Of a DNA stretch of 64,000 nt, positions 8,745-17,485 are shown piece by piece. The notes below the pieces were generated by a model. That model saw only the letters and a list, made by a program, of their open reading frames with translations. It was not told where the DNA came from and made no database searches. Numbering within the stretch: the first letter of the stretch is position 1; each line of letters starts with the position of its first letter. The DNA is from Manganitrophus sp963718695. GTDB taxonomy: Bacteria; Nitrospirota; Nitrospiria; SBBL01; Manganitrophaceae. Position numbers and translations under genes: made by a program. The stretch covers positions 2,418,001 through 2,482,000 of the forward strand of contig OY970371.1 in the NCBI GenBank assembly GCA_963718695.1, given 5' to 3'.

Positions 8745-9307
8745 TCTAGCCCCTCCTTTTGGGGATGAAGTTCCATCACAACATTCCTCACCTTGGTCTC
8801 ACCAAAGATATCGAGGTATTTTTCTTCAATCACCATTTCTTTGTTAGTAATTTGGCTAATTACGCCGTTGTTCATCCCGATCCGGGTCCCCTTTCGGACA
8901 GGATATCCTTTTCCGTCCGACATCTGGACGATTGCACCATGCCCGAACCCACCCCAGACAATGCCGATTAGCTTCATTTCAGACAGATCCCTCCGTTGCA
9001 GCGGCGGAAGGTTCTCAGAGGCGCCGCGCTTTCCCGAGGCGATAATAATGGATTTAAAGGGATCACGCCTCCCTTCCGGATTATATTGAAAAACAAAGGC
9101 CGGATCCTCTTTTTTGACCAGGGCTTCCGGGGTAACGATCTCTTCTCCCGGAGTGGCCGGAACAATAGCCGGTACTGGCGGAACCGCCTTCGCCGCCGTG
9201 GAGGGTGCCGGTTTTGAAGCCACCGGCGGCGCGCTCTCTCCACACCCGAACAAGAGAGCGACAAAGAAGAACACGCTATATTTTAAAAGATACCCTTTTC
9301 CGATCAT
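8741..9307 (-). CDS. pilP: Type IV pilus lipoprotein PilP
   Basis: PilP is an inner-membrane lipoprotein that links the PilN/PilO pair to the secretin. The 188-residue protein has a lipobox ending LLFGC (Cys22), a Pro/Ala-rich linker, and the PilP core with NPEGRRDPFK and MKLIGIVWGG (about residues 75-120). ATGA overlaps join it to pilO upstream and pilQ downstream, so the genes are translationally coupled. Confidence 0.93.
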   Translation of the reverse strand: MIGKGYLLKYSVFFFVALLFGCGESAPPVASKPAPSTAAKAVPPVPAIVPATPGEEIVTPEALVKKEDPAFVFQYNPEGRRDPFKSIIIASGKRGASENLPPLQRRDLSEMKLIGIVWGGFGHGAIVQMSDGKGYPVRKGTRIGMNNGVISQITNKEMVIEEKYLDIFGETKVRNVVMELHPQKEGLE

Positions 9308-9885
9308 GGAGCCCCTTCAACAGAAGCAAACGCGGTGGCAGAGAAACTGGTTTGAATCAAGACCTTATTTTTCTCCAGCTTGGAATTCCCCATCCGGATA
9401 TTCGAAACATTAATAATCCGAGGAAGTTTGCTGATCTTATCGAAGAAGACGCCGAGCGAATGGTATGCTCCGGCCACCTCCACATTGACAGGGATTTCGA
9501 CGTAGAGCCCTGACGCATTGGGCCTTTTTTCCGCAGGCCGCCATAATTTGAAATCTAGCCCGGTTCTTCCCCCCAACTCGGATACCTGCTTCAAAAGAAT
9601 TTCCACTTCCGCCTCAGGAGGAAGCTGCTCTTTCAGAGTTGCCAGCTGAAATTGCAGTTCCTTATTCTCTTTGATGAGTTCATCCAAACGCTTCACCTTG
9701 ATTCGATGAATGTTGATATCGTTATTCAAGGCCGCGATTTCGCCGTTGAGGGTAGAGATCTCACCACTTTTCGGTATAAAGACAAACCAAACGAACGCTC
9801 CCGAGATGATGACAATGACAAGAACAAGAGAGACAAATTTTTGGGTATTCGTTAGGTTTTTCAGTTTTTCAAGATTTAATACCAT
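9304..9885 (-). CDS. pilO: Type IV pilus inner-membrane protein PilO
   Basis: PilO pairs with PilN in the inner-membrane alignment complex of the type IV pilus. The 193-residue protein has a short cytoplasmic N-terminus, one membrane segment (about residues 17-33), a periplasmic coiled coil (about 35-80) and an alpha/beta ferredoxin-like C-terminal domain. Position between pilN and pilP and the shared architecture support the assignment. It follows pilN by 24 bp. Confidence 0.93.
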   Translation of the reverse strand: MVLNLEKLKNLTNTQKFVSLVLVIVIISGAFVWFVFIPKSGEISTLNGEIAALNNDINIHRIKVKRLDELIKENKELQFQLATLKEQLPPEAEVEILLKQVSELGGRTGLDFKLWRPAEKRPNASGLYVEIPVNVEVAGAYHSLGVFFDKISKLPRIINVSNIRMGNSKLEKNKVLIQTSFSATAFASVEGAP

Positions 9886-9909
9886 AACACCCGGCCGCCC
9901 CTTATTAAC

Positions 9910-10455
9910 TTACGCAAGAGACCATTTAAGTTTGAAGGTATAAATCGAAATGCTTCCTTCCATGCTTTGTATTGATTCCAGAATCTGTACATCCTTGAAG
10001 AGGGTCGATTTCTTGAGATTGTTAATAAAATCGACGATCTCACTGTTGGTGGTTGCCCTTCCCTCCAAGTCGATCTTGCCGTTCTGCTCATTGACGTTCA
10101 CCAACCAAACCTTCTCGGGAAGGCTCCGACTGATCTGATCCAGAAGAAGCACAGGAATCGATTGATTGTTACGAAGCTGCTCGATGATGTTGATCTTCTC
10201 CTCGACCGCTTTCTTGTCCTTTTCATAATTCTCCACTTCTTTTACTTTTGTCTTGAGCACTCCTAATTCCGTCGTCAGTTTTGTTTTCTCGGCAGCCAGG
10301 TTATCGACCCTCTCATTGAGGGAAATCCAACCATATCCGAGGATGAGAAAAAGAACGGATAACACACCGGAAGCAAGGATCAGCTGCGATTGGATCTCAA
10401 CCTTCTTTTTCCCCTTTTTTGTTTTTTGCGTCGGAAGTAAATTAATCTTGATCAT
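9910..10455 (-). CDS. pilN: Type IV pilus inner-membrane protein PilN
   Basis: The N-terminus MIKINLLP is the conserved PilN segment that docks on cytoplasmic PilM. It is followed by a membrane helix (about residues 27-47), a coiled coil and a periplasmic alpha/beta domain that pairs with PilO. Length (181 residues) is normal. The gene begins 3 bp after the pilM stop. Confidence 0.94.
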   Translation of the reverse strand: MIKINLLPTQKTKKGKKKVEIQSQLILASGVLSVLFLILGYGWISLNERVDNLAAEKTKLTTELGVLKTKVKEVENYEKDKKAVEEKINIIEQLRNNQSIPVLLLDQISRSLPEKVWLVNVNEQNGKIDLEGRATTNSEIVDFINNLKKSTLFKDVQILESIQSMEGSISIYTFKLKWSLA

Positions 10456-10458
10456 TGA

Positions 10459-11535
10459 TTATCGATCCCCAATTTTTCGAATCGCCAGACCCATTCCGAC
10501 CGCGGCCAAGGGTGCCATCTCCTTGAGATAGTCCGGATCAAATAACTTTTTTGGAACATCCACTCTTTTAAAGGGGTCGGCCATTTCAACAGGAACCCCC
10601 GACTTCTCCGCAAGCTGGGCCAACAAATCGGAGATTTTGGAAGCGCCGCCGCTGAGAAAAATCCGGTCGATGTTTTCATTGGTAGAGGTCGTTTTGAAGT
10701 AGTCGAACGATCGGATTACCTCCGACGAAATTTCTGCATTCAGATTATTGATGATAGAAGAAAGGGCTTGAGGGTCGATCCCTTCGACCGGCTCGTTCCG
10801 CTTTGCCTTTTCCGCCTGTTCGTAACTGACGTTGAACTCCCTCTGTATCGTTTCATTGTATCGGTTTCCCCCGATGGAGATATCCCGCGTAAAGGCGAAG
10901 GTCCCGCCCTTGAGAATATTAATGTTCATCACGCTGGCTCCGACATTGACCAACGCCACGATCTCCCCTTCCCTCGCCTCGTAATTCACACCAAACATAT
11001 TCTCGATGGTAAAGGCATCGACATCAACGATCACCGGATTGAGGCCCGCCTCCGTAACCAAAGTAGTGTATTCAGTTAACTTGTCCTTCTTCACCGCCAC
11101 CAACAAGACCGACATCTGCTCTTTCGATTCTTGATTGTCTACCGTTCCAAGAATATGAAAGTCGATGTTGACATCATTAATATCGAATGGAATATATTGT
11201 TCCGCCTCCCACTTGATCGACTCCTCCAGCTCATCTTCCGTCATCATTGGAAGACTGATCTTCTTGACGATCACGGAATGCCCTGAGACTGAAACCGCGA
11301 CATCTTTTATTTTGACCGCCTGCTCCTCCAGAAGCTCCTTGATGACGGAGACGACGCGTCCCGCATCCATAATCGTTCCATCGACGATCAGCTCGGAATC
11401 GAGCGCCTTGACTCCGAATTTCTGAAGTTGATAACCCTTGCTCGTCTCTTTTACCTGGACAAGCTTGATCGCGCCGGAGCCGATATCGAGTCCGATGAGC
11501 TCTTTTTTACGAGAAAAGGGAAGAGAAAATTCCAT
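10459..11535 (-). CDS. pilM: Type IV pilus assembly actin-like ATPase PilM
   Basis: PilM is a cytoplasmic actin-fold protein that recruits the PilN tail and connects the pilus motor to the envelope complex. The 358-residue protein carries phosphate-binding motifs GLDIGSGAIKLVQV (about residues 14-27), an ALVNVGASVMNINIL segment and FLSGGASKI (about 300-308). Length and position at the head of pilMNOPQ match. It lies 12 bp after the small HTH gene, so both probably share one transcript. Confidence 0.95.
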   Translation of the reverse strand: MEFSLPFSRKKELIGLDIGSGAIKLVQVKETSKGYQLQKFGVKALDSELIVDGTIMDAGRVVSVIKELLEEQAVKIKDVAVSVSGHSVIVKKISLPMMTEDELEESIKWEAEQYIPFDINDVNIDFHILGTVDNQESKEQMSVLLVAVKKDKLTEYTTLVTEAGLNPVIVDVDAFTIENMFGVNYEAREGEIVALVNVGASVMNINILKGGTFAFTRDISIGGNRYNETIQREFNVSYEQAEKAKRNEPVEGIDPQALSSIINNLNAEISSEVIRSFDYFKTTSTNENIDRIFLSGGASKISDLLAQLAEKSGVPVEMADPFKRVDVPKKLFDPDYLKEMAPLAAVGMGLAIRKIGDR

Positions 11536-11547
11536 CAGAATGGCACC

Positions 11548-11775
11548 TCAACCTTTCTTTGAAAATACCTGCTTATTGGAACTGCCGGTACGGCGAGAGA
11601 TGATCTTCTTTATTTCTTTGATGTTCTGGTCGGAGTAAAGCCGCCAGTTCCTCCAATCCCGTCCCACATTGGAGATCCGCCCTTCACTTTCCCAACGGAA
11701 CAACGTCGCCTTCGAAATATCAAACAGGATACAGATATCTTTTGTCTTATATTTCCCGTTATTCTTGTGAATCAT
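11548..11775 (-). CDS. Small MerR-type helix-turn-helix protein heading the pil operon
   Basis: This 75-residue protein is little more than a winged-helix DNA-binding domain of the MerR type. It contains YKTKDICILFDISKATLFRW, then RDWRNWRLYSDQNIKEIKKII, with a basic tail and no effector domain. It starts at ATG 11775 after GGAAGA. It is the first gene after the promoter at 11820-11847 and sits 12 bp before pilM. The promoter carries two inverted repeats, so autoregulation of the pil-aro operon is a reasonable inference, but nothing in the sequence proves it. Confidence 0.8.
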   Translation of the reverse strand: MIHKNNGKYKTKDICILFDISKATLFRWESEGRISNVGRDWRNWRLYSDQNIKEIKKIISRRTGSSNKQVFSKKG

Positions 11776-11817
11776 TCTTCCGTTCCTCGAGTATCCCGCC
11801 GTGCAATTTGACGATAG

Positions 11818-11847
11818 TAAGTATACTTAGTATTTGACGTTTGTCAA
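11818..11847 (-). promoter_or_regulatory. Near-consensus promoter of the HTH-pilMNOPQ operon with overlapping palindromes
   Basis: On the minus strand TTGACA (11847-11842) and TATACT (11825-11820) are 16 bp apart. A perfect 12-bp palindrome, TAAGTATACTTA (11818-11829), covers the -10 box, and TTGAC-gttt-GTCAA (11834-11847) covers the -35 box. Palindromes on both core elements suggest operators for a dimeric repressor or activator. The first gene downstream encodes a small DNA-binding protein. Confidence 0.75.
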
Positions 11848-11905
11848 GGAAACGGGAATTTTTAGCCCAAAACTTGATATTTTAAAAACATGTAAAGACA
11901 GAAGA

Positions 11906-11928
11906 CAAAAAAAGAGGAGAATCTCTTT
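11906..11928 (-). terminator. Intrinsic terminator after the lpt-rpoN-ubiX gene series
   Basis: A 6-bp stem (AAAGAG 11911-11916 / CTCTTT 11923-11928) with a six-base loop is followed in the minus reading by TTTTTTTG. It lies 26 bp past the stop at 11954 and separates this unit from the pil promoter. The stem is short. Confidence 0.65.
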
Positions 11929-11953
11929 AATGGATTAGAATCAAGCCGATGAA

Positions 11954-12655
11954 CTAATGCCCTGCTCGCTTCATCTGAAGGAACTTTCCAGCCGAACTCC
12001 GGATGACTTCTGGAACGCCTTTGTTTCTTGCGAGATTACTCAGTTCTTTGGGTTTGAGGTTTTTGATGAAGCCGAGGGAGAGACCCACAGGCGTTTTGGG
12101 ATTGTTTACAAGACCGACGACGATCCCATAATTTTTCAACCAGCTCCGATTATTCGCAATGACACGCAGGATATCCTCGGATACATTTTTGGACTGGGCG
12201 ATCGATTCTACTTCTTGTTCCGTCAGTCTGGGGCTGTTGAGGACGGCCAGGATGATTTGCTTATTCGAATCCTTTAATAGAAGGGCTCTTGCCTCCTTGT
12301 TCCCCTTGAGCGCAAGCTGAATTTTTTCGGACACCTTCATCTGTTGAACTTGTTGGAACAAGTTCACGAACTCCGGCTCCGGTGCCGCCTCCGTAGTTGT
12401 CTCTTTTGGTTTGGATATCAGCCAGGGCTCCTGAGCGTAATCTCCAAACATGCGGACATAATTGAGCGTCGTTTCCAAGACATTCGGATGCTGAAAGATC
12501 TTCCGGATAAGCGGTTCCGTGGTAAGAAAATATTTTGCAATTAAATCCAGGGTGGATCCGGCAGTCGACGAATCCTCCGCAAGGAAGAGGAGGGTTTCGG
12601 ATTGGAGTATTTCTATATTCAGAGGCGGTAATAGAAGTTGTTTTCGGTCAGCCAC
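11954..12655 (-). CDS. Conserved-looking alpha-helical protein of unknown function
   Basis: I do not recognise this 233-residue soluble protein. The first 90 residues are helical with no signal peptide. From about residue 110 a series of short helical pairs appears (for example LTEQEVESIAQSKNVSEDIL, and VGLVNNPKTPVGLSLGFIKN) resembling leucine-rich-variant or HEAT-like repeats with Asn-Pro turns. It begins with a GTG at 12655 after a weak ribosome-binding site, 14 bp past the lipoprotein gene. It is the last gene before a terminator in the lptC-ubiX series. A scaffolding role is only a guess. Confidence 0.6.
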   Translation of the reverse strand: MADRKQLLLPPLNIEILQSETLLFLAEDSSTAGSTLDLIAKYFLTTEPLIRKIFQHPNVLETTLNYVRMFGDYAQEPWLISKPKETTTEAAPEPEFVNLFQQVQQMKVSEKIQLALKGNKEARALLLKDSNKQIILAVLNSPRLTEQEVESIAQSKNVSEDILRVIANNRSWLKNYGIVVGLVNNPKTPVGLSLGFIKNLKPKELSNLARNKGVPEVIRSSAGKFLQMKRAGH

Positions 12656-12669
12656 ACTTCTAACCTAAA

Positions 12670-13140
12670 TTAGAATCGTGATGAGTCGGGTCTGCTCTCT
12701 TTTGGAATCGACCTCGGCTTTCTCTCGGCAAGCCCGATCGTCGCCTTGAAGTTTTCTCCCAAAAAGAGCTCGGTCAGAATTTCAACACCGTTCTCTCTGT
12801 TGTCGGTCCGAACGATTCTGGCTCCCCTTACAAAAGAAGCGATTTTCTTGCCGATTTGCTCATCTTTCGCGACCAATTCGGAAATCGTTTTTTTGGAACC
12901 GGTCTGCAGCATCAGTATTTGTGATTCTAGTTTTGCGTAGGCATCGACCTTGGCGTGTTGCACCGCTTGGATCCTGTCCGAAAGCGACCACTCCCCTTGG
13001 ATCGACCCAACCCCGACCGCATGGAGGGTCACATCGGCCCAGTCCGCATGCGGCGCGACTTCGGGCCCCGATTCGCAGGAAAGAAGAAATAAAACCGGGA
13101 TCACCAGAAGAAAGAGCCTTCCATAGAAATTCACTTTCAT
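12670..13140 (-). CDS. Lipoprotein, LPP20-like
   Basis: This 156-residue lipoprotein has a signal peptide ending LFLLSC (Cys22). The mature part contains VGVGSIQGEWSLSDRIQAVQ and AKVDAYAKLESQI, which resembles the LPP20/FlgT-N type fold, where a short beta strand precedes an amphipathic helix. I chose ATG 13140 because GGAAGGA lies just upstream and the ATGA overlaps the ubiX stop. It is translationally coupled to ubiX, but I see no functional link to prenyl-flavin synthesis. Confidence 0.65.
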   Translation of the reverse strand: MKVNFYGRLFLLVIPVLFLLSCESGPEVAPHADWADVTLHAVGVGSIQGEWSLSDRIQAVQHAKVDAYAKLESQILMLQTGSKKTISELVAKDEQIGKKIASFVRGARIVRTDNRENGVEILTELFLGENFKATIGLAERKPRSIPKESRPDSSRF

Positions 13141-13736
13141 GATTCCTTCCATCGTTGATAGATTCGGTTCTCAATCTTCAGCCCATCCAGCGCGCGTCCC
13201 ACGATAAAATTGACCATATCGTCGATCGATCGGGGATGATTGTAGAAAGCGGGCATCGCCGGAATGAGGGTCGCGCCCATCTCGGAAAGCATCAGCATAT
13301 TCCTCAAATGAATTTGGTTGAGCGGGGTTTCCCGCGGGATGAGCAGGAGCGGCCGCCGCTCCTTTAAGGTCACGTCGGCGGCCCGTTCAATTAAATTCGA
13401 AGAGAATCCGTGCGCAATCGCCGCCAACGCCTTCATCGAACATGGGGCGATGATCATCCCTTGCGTGGGAACCGATCCGCTGGCGATCGGCGCCGTCATA
13501 TCCTTCTCATTACAATACACGAGATCATCGCCGGCATATTTCTTTTTTAGGATTTCGTCGGTCTCTTCAAAATGGGCGCCCCACTCCAATCCGAGCTCCT
13601 CCCGAATGATCAACCGCGCCTCATGGGAAAGCGTCAGATAGACCTTGTGCTTTTCCTTTAACAGATACTCGAGGAGGCGCACACCGTAGATTGCCCCGCT
13701 CGCTCCTGAAATCGCCACCACATAGCTCGACATCAT
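13137..13736 (-). CDS. ubiX: Flavin prenyltransferase UbiX
   Basis: UbiX attaches a dimethylallyl group to FMN, making the prenylated cofactor of UbiD-type decarboxylases. The 199-residue protein has VVAISGASGAIYGVRLLEYL at the N-terminus, the SGSVPTQGMIIAPCSMKALA motif (about residues 87-106) and RRPLLLIPRETPLN (about 128-141), all typical. It starts on the base after the rapZ stop codon. No ubiD partner is visible in the window. Confidence 0.95.
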   Translation of the reverse strand: MMSSYVVAISGASGAIYGVRLLEYLLKEKHKVYLTLSHEARLIIREELGLEWGAHFEETDEILKKKYAGDDLVYCNEKDMTAPIASGSVPTQGMIIAPCSMKALAAIAHGFSSNLIERAADVTLKERRPLLLIPRETPLNQIHLRNMLMLSEMGATLIPAMPAFYNHPRSIDDMVNFIVGRALDGLKIENRIYQRWKES

Positions 13737-14615
13737 TTACCCCGGCTGTCCCAAATCCCGATGACGCCAATGAACCTGCAACCCCCTCGCTTGCAAATGC
13801 TCCCGCAACAAATTGACAATCGAAACAGAGCGGTGTCTTCCGCCGGTGCATCCGATCCCGATCGTCAGATAGCTTTTCCCCTCCTTCTCGTATAGCGGGA
13901 CGAGGAAATCGAGAAAATCGTACAACTTCTCCAGGAATATCTTCGCCTCCGGCTGAGATGTAATGTAGCTTTGGATGCGAGGATGCTCCCCCGTGAGCGG
14001 CTTCAACTCCCTTTCAAAGTTGGGGTTGCTGAGAAAGCGGACATCGAACAGAAGATCCAGATCGTACGGGATTCCGAATTTATAGCCGAACGAGATCAAG
14101 GAGATATTTAAATGATTGTTCTCTCCTTTTTCCAAATAATATTGGGTAATGACCTCTTTGAGCTGGTGGACATGATAATTGGAAGTGTCCAAAATTTTAT
14201 CGGCGCGTTTTCTCAGGTCGCTTAGTTTTTCACGCTCCAGCCGAATGCCGTCGATCATTGAACCGTCCCGGGCCAACGGATGGGGGCGGCGGGTCTCCGA
14301 AAATCGCCGGACCAGCACCTCGTCGTTCGCCTCGAGGAAAAGGAGCTCCATCTGATACCCCTCTTCTTTCAACTGATCAAAAATATTCAGAAAATGGCCG
14401 AGGAAATCTCGCTCGCGAATGTCAATGCCGAGCGCCGCTTTCGTAATATGACTTCGCGATTGGTTGCATAGCTCTACAAACTTCGGAAGAAGGGGGGGCG
14501 GGAGGTTATCAATGCAAAAAAAGCCGAGGTCCTCAAAGTATTTAATGACATAACTTTTACCGGAACCTGAAAGGCCGCTAATGACGACCAGGCGGACATT
14601 TTTTGCAGCTGACAT
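13737..14615 (-). CDS. rapZ: RapZ/YvcJ-family nucleotide-binding protein
   Basis: The N-terminal P-loop GLSGSGKS and the C-terminal GIGCTGGRHRSV motif identify the RapZ family. In enterobacteria RapZ binds and targets the small RNA GlmZ for decay, linking it to amino-sugar synthesis; outside them its role is less clear. I prefer ATG 14615 (292 residues); a TTG at 14627 would add four residues. Position between hpf and ubiX continues the sigma-54 cluster seen in Proteobacteria, although ptsN is missing here. Confidence 0.92.
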   Translation of the reverse strand: MSAAKNVRLVVISGLSGSGKSYVIKYFEDLGFFCIDNLPPPLLPKFVELCNQSRSHITKAALGIDIRERDFLGHFLNIFDQLKEEGYQMELLFLEANDEVLVRRFSETRRPHPLARDGSMIDGIRLEREKLSDLRKRADKILDTSNYHVHQLKEVITQYYLEKGENNHLNISLISFGYKFGIPYDLDLLFDVRFLSNPNFERELKPLTGEHPRIQSYITSQPEAKIFLEKLYDFLDFLVPLYEKEGKSYLTIGIGCTGGRHRSVSIVNLLREHLQARGLQVHWRHRDLGQPG

Positions 14616-14658
14616 AAGGTGCGCCAAAAAAACGATGGCGTTTTATAAGGGTCTTGCG

Positions 14659-15180
14659 TTAATAAACCGGCTCAATCAGCCCAAGCGTTCCATCTTTTCG
14701 TTTGTAAAGGACATTGATTCGTTGATTTTCATGATTCCCAAAGATGAAGAAATCTTTCCCGAGCAACTCCATTTGCAAAGCGGCCTCTTCCAACAACATC
14801 GGCTTCACCGGGAAGACCTTTCTTTTTTTAACCCGCGGGATAGAAGACTCGACCTCCGGCTCGGATTCCTCCGTCAGTTCTTCCTGCCGAACCCGGTGAT
14901 TGGAAAGTTTTTCTTTGTACTTCTTAAACTGTCTTTCGATTTTTCCCATCGCTTGGTCGACCGAGGCGTACATCTCATCGGTCTCTTCTTCGGCCTGCAG
15001 GAGAAATCCGTTCGCCCGGACTAACACTTCTGCGATGTGACGGTACTTTTCTACTTTGAGTGTAAACGCAACCTGAGTGGTTTTGGAGGAATACTTTTCA
15101 ATTTTCCGCGCACGGCCTTCAATATACTCCTTTAACGCGGGGGTGACCTCCATCTGTCTTCCGGTGATCACGACTTCCAT
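14659..15180 (-). CDS. hpf: Ribosome hibernation-promoting factor, long form
   Basis: The 173-residue protein has the N-terminal S30AE/HPF domain (MEVVITGRQMEVTPALKEYI to about residue 100), a charged linker and the C-terminal dimerisation domain (PMLLEEAALQMELLGKDFF to GTLGLIEPV). Long HPF dimerises 70S ribosomes into inactive 100S particles in stationary phase. It lies 63 bp after rpoN, a common location. Confidence 0.95.
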   Translation of the reverse strand: MEVVITGRQMEVTPALKEYIEGRARKIEKYSSKTTQVAFTLKVEKYRHIAEVLVRANGFLLQAEEETDEMYASVDQAMGKIERQFKKYKEKLSNHRVRQEELTEESEPEVESSIPRVKKRKVFPVKPMLLEEAALQMELLGKDFFIFGNHENQRINVLYKRKDGTLGLIEPVY

Positions 15181-15243
15181 TGATCCTCCTTGCGACGGGT
15201 TAGTCCAATTGGTTCTCCAGTTGAGGCATTCCCGTTGGTTCGT

Positions 15244-16701
15244 CTAAAAAGGTCTTTTTCGCCGGCTCGCGGGTGGAATCTTAAGCCAGGCCCGATACTT
15301 CGTCACCGTTCGCCTTGCAATGTCCACATCATTCTGTTTAAGGCGCTCTACAATTTCCTGATCCTTTAAGGGGTGGACCGGATCTTCTTCCGATACCATT
15401 TTCCGGATCATCTCTCGAACGGCGATTGAGGAGAGGTTTTCTGCGCCATTCCCGACACGGGGAAGGCTGCTGTTGAAAAAGAACTTCAGCTCGTAAATAC
15501 CTTGGGGGGTGAACATATATTTATTAGTGGTTACACGGCTCACCGTCGATTCGTGCATCGAGATGTCATCCGCCACTTGCTTCAGGATCAGCGGCTTTAA
15601 ATAGCTGATCCCTTTTTCCATAAACTCATACTGGAAATTCACAATGCTCTCGGCCACCAACTGGATCGTTCGGTTTCTCTGCTCAATACTGCGGACGAGC
15701 CAAAGGGCCGATCGAAATTTCTCTTCAAGATAAGTCTTTGTCGTCTCTGCAACGGTCTCCTTCGATCGAAGGAGACTGCGGTAAAAAGGACTGATCTTTA
15801 ATTTGGGAAGACCGTCATCATTCAACAAGACCACATATTTTCCTTCCGATTTGGCCACAAAAACATCGGGGATGATGTGAAGGTTCTCCGCCGAGGAGAA
15901 GGGACGCCCCGGCTTCGGCTCCAAATGCTCGATCACCTTGGATGCCTGCAGCACTTCTTGAAGAGTGACATTACAGCATTTTGCGATATTCTGATACCGC
16001 TTTTTCTCCAAATCCTCCAAATGATCCTTGATCACGGCATCGACCAAGGAGCCGGACAATCCCAGCTGGGCGGTCTGGATCAAAAGACATTCTTTTAAAT
16101 CTCTGGCGCCGACTCCGGTCGGATCAAATCCCTGAATCACTTTGAGAACTTTTTCGATCAATTCGACGGGGGTTGAGACCGTTTGCGCGATTTCTTCGAG
16201 GGAGACACCCAGATAACCGTTGTCGTCAATATTGCCGATGAGAACCGTCCCGATTTCTTTCTCTTTTTCCGTAACGGCGGAGAGGCCCAACTGCCAAAGA
16301 AGATGATCGACTAAGGAAGTCACCTTTGAAAGGGTCTGCTCATAAGACGGCCGCTCTTCTGAAGAAGAGGCCGAATAACTTCCCGCCTCATCTCCTCGAT
16401 CATCATCGGTATAATAATCTTCCCACTTGAGGTCAAGGTCATCCGACTTCTCGGACGATTCTTCTTCTCTCTTCTCCGTCTCTCCGTCTAAAGTCGCAGA
16501 AGCGGTTTCCTCTTCAGGAGAATCGGCAGCCGTATCTTCCAGAAGGGGATTTTCCAGCATTTCTTGATTAATCGTTTGGGTTAACTCGAGTCTTGAAAGT
16601 TGGAGAAGCTTGATAGCCTGCTGCAGCTGAGGCGTCATGATCAGCTTCTGCGTCATCTTTAGATCGAGTCTGGCTCGCATCCCACTCTCTGACCAAGACA
16701 T
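15244..16701 (-). CDS. rpoN: RNA polymerase sigma-54 factor RpoN
   Basis: Sigma-54 directs RNA polymerase to -24/-12 promoters that need an AAA+ activator. The 485-residue protein shows the glutamine-rich region I (LKMTQKLIMTPQLQQAIKLL), an acidic region II (about residues 50-115), the core-binding domain, a helix-turn-helix (DISMHESTVSRVTTNKYMFT) and the C-terminal RpoN box (ARRTVTKYRAWLKIP). It is in the conserved lptCAB-rpoN-hpf series, 23 bp after lptB. Confidence 0.97.
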   Translation of the reverse strand: MSWSESGMRARLDLKMTQKLIMTPQLQQAIKLLQLSRLELTQTINQEMLENPLLEDTAADSPEEETASATLDGETEKREEESSEKSDDLDLKWEDYYTDDDRGDEAGSYSASSSEERPSYEQTLSKVTSLVDHLLWQLGLSAVTEKEKEIGTVLIGNIDDNGYLGVSLEEIAQTVSTPVELIEKVLKVIQGFDPTGVGARDLKECLLIQTAQLGLSGSLVDAVIKDHLEDLEKKRYQNIAKCCNVTLQEVLQASKVIEHLEPKPGRPFSSAENLHIIPDVFVAKSEGKYVVLLNDDGLPKLKISPFYRSLLRSKETVAETTKTYLEEKFRSALWLVRSIEQRNRTIQLVAESIVNFQYEFMEKGISYLKPLILKQVADDISMHESTVSRVTTNKYMFTPQGIYELKFFFNSSLPRVGNGAENLSSIAVREMIRKMVSEEDPVHPLKDQEIVERLKQNDVDIARRTVTKYRAWLKIPPASRRKRPF

Positions 16702-16724
16702 ATCCGAACCTCTACAAAGCTATA

Positions 16725-17471
16725 TTACGATTGAAGGGACGTTGCATTACGATCCTGCCAATGGAAACGATCGCCAAGATAAATTTCCCGCGCTTGAGGA
16801 CTGCTGGCAATCTCGGAAGAGGTCCCGGAGATGAGGATTTCCCCTTCATAGATGATATAGGATCGATCTGTAATTTCGAGCGTTTCTTGAACATTATGAT
16901 CGGTGATGAGGACCCCGATCCCGCGCTTTTTTAATTGGAAAATAATCTTTTGAATCTCCATTACAACAATGGGGTCGATTCCGGCAAACGGTTCATCCAA
17001 AAGAATAAATTGGGGTGAGATCACCAAAGCCCGTGTGATCTCAAGGCGTCGCCGTTCTCCTCCGGAGAGTGTGAACGCCTTGTTCTTCGCCAAATGTGAA
17101 ATATTCAATTCGCTCAGAAGCGATTGTAGACGGGACTGACGCTCGGACGAAGAGAGGTCGAGCGTCTCAAGAATCGCCATAATATTCTCTTCCACCGTCA
17201 ACTTACGGAAGATCGACGGCTCCTGAGGGAGATAACTAATCCCCTTTCGGGCGCGAAGATACATCGGCATCCCGGTCATCCGCTCGCCGTTTAGAAAGAT
17301 ATCCCCCTGATCGGGAGGCGTTAGACCGACAATCATATAAAAGGTGGTCGTCTTACCGGCGCCGTTTGGACCGAGCAATCCGACGATTTCACCGGCTCCG
17401 ACACGGATATTCACATTCCGGACAACCTTACGGCCTTGATATTTTTTTTCAAGCTCTTTTGCTTCGAGCAT
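16725..17471 (-). CDS. lptB: LPS export ABC transporter ATPase LptB
   Basis: LptB powers extraction of lipopolysaccharide from the inner membrane with LptF/LptG. The 248-residue ATPase has Walker A GPNGAGKTT, the Q-loop, the signature LSGGERRRLEITRAL and Walker B FILLDEPFAGIDP. The genes for LptF/LptG are not in this window. It follows lptA by 14 bp. Confidence 0.96.
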   Translation of the reverse strand: MLEAKELEKKYQGRKVVRNVNIRVGAGEIVGLLGPNGAGKTTTFYMIVGLTPPDQGDIFLNGERMTGMPMYLRARKGISYLPQEPSIFRKLTVEENIMAILETLDLSSSERQSRLQSLLSELNISHLAKNKAFTLSGGERRRLEITRALVISPQFILLDEPFAGIDPIVVMEIQKIIFQLKKRGIGVLITDHNVQETLEITDRSYIIYEGEILISGTSSEIASSPQAREIYLGDRFHWQDRNATSLQS

Positions 17472-17485
17472 CTCTTTTCCGGAAG

